DNA of 40,866 nt from Thermohalobaculum sp038528605. GTDB lineage: Bacteria; Pseudomonadota; Alphaproteobacteria; Rhodobacterales; Rhodobacteraceae. The position numbers were made by a program, and so were the translations under genes. Below the pieces are notes generated by a model that saw only the letters and a list, made by a program, of their open reading frames with translations, was not told the DNA's origin and did not search any database. This document shows positions 40,689-40,866 of the stretch, in pieces (position 1 is the stretch's first letter; each line of letters opens with the position of its first letter). The stretch covers positions 1 to 40,866 of the forward strand of contig JBCBEP010000019.1 of NCBI GenBank assembly GCA_038528605.1, in the 5' to 3' direction.

Positions 40689-40866
40689 CGTGACGGAGGT
40701 TGGAACGCGGTGCTGCCTGGTTTCCGGCGCGGGCGACCAACCTCGCCCGCCCGCGCGAGCACACCATCGGAAGTGGCGAAGCTCAGGCACCGCGGGGCAG
40801 CGGGACGCCTCTCGGCACACCTGCAGCCATAAGTTGCGATTCGCAGCGTCCGTCCCGCTTCGGGGC

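Noticed and set aside
40689..40866. A gene fragment, such as the ftsK 3' end, at the right edge upstream of lolA
   Set aside because: None of the three minus-strand frames resembles the FtsK C-terminus or another protein I recognise.
1..40866. CRISPR arrays, tRNA or rRNA genes, insertion sequences, prophage or defence islands
   Set aside because: No regular repeat-spacer pattern, cloverleaf, transposase or integrase was seen on either strand.

Overview
This window looks like chromosomal DNA of a high-GC alphaproteobacterium (about two-thirds G+C by eye), most likely a marine or saline member of the Rhodobacterales. The support is an exported protein with a VPLPA/PEP-CTERM-type tail, the neighbourhoods sdhAF4/htpX/rsmB/purH and cenR-like/xth/lolA, an nth-adenosine kinase pair, a TRAP transporter and a BCCT osmolyte transporter. 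No rRNA, tRNA, insertion sequence, prophage or CRISPR array was seen. The placement is inferred from gene content, not from a database search.

Layout. 1-6604 is a catabolic island. A TRAP carboxylate transporter (dctPQM, minus strand, cut by the left edge) diverges from an FCD-type GntR regulator. A LysR regulator then diverges from an acyl-CoA dehydrogenase-fold protein and an iron-type alcohol dehydrogenase. The acyl-CoA dehydrogenase homologue lacks both known positions of the catalytic base (Gln and Gly instead) and carries an Arg near the substrate site. This is the signature described for 3-sulfinopropionyl-CoA desulfinase. 6743-7141 is a small exported Cys-rich protein.

7166-17625 is a signalling and transport block. 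On the minus strand are an ScfR/RamB-like HTH regulator, a receiver-only response regulator, a two-helix membrane protein and a 900-residue sensor kinase whose input half is a sodium/solute symporter. On the plus strand, from the same control region, runs a five-gene branched-chain-amino-acid-type ABC importer (Tat-exported binding protein, two permeases, two ATPases). I infer a small-carboxylate sensing and uptake unit.

17836-18507 is a lone VPLPA-CTERM protein. 18528-23592 is a tightly coupled operon: an RND/MMPL permease fused in frame to a LolA-like periplasmic domain, an outer-membrane barrel, and a TetR regulator as the last gene. 23710-25568 holds an EamA transporter and a PhnD-like binding protein without a signal peptide. 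25578-30016 is housekeeping (sdhAF4, htpX, rsmB, purH). 30029-32489 contains a membrane protein, an AraC-methyltransferase alkylation-response protein, an unnamed protein and hemP. 32650-36261 has a BCCT transporter, endonuclease III with a histone-H1-like tail, and adenosine kinase. 36368-38058 has a YkuD-type L,D-transpeptidase and ribA. 38295-40648 has a CenR-like regulator, a probable small RNA with C-rich loops, xth and lolA. The last 218 bases hold nothing recognisable beyond the lolA leader.

The items most worth following up are the desulfinase-like enzyme with its transporter and regulators, the candidate anti-Shine-Dalgarno small RNA, the RND-LolA fusion, and the receiver-only symporter-kinase system beside an ScfR regulator and an ABC importer.
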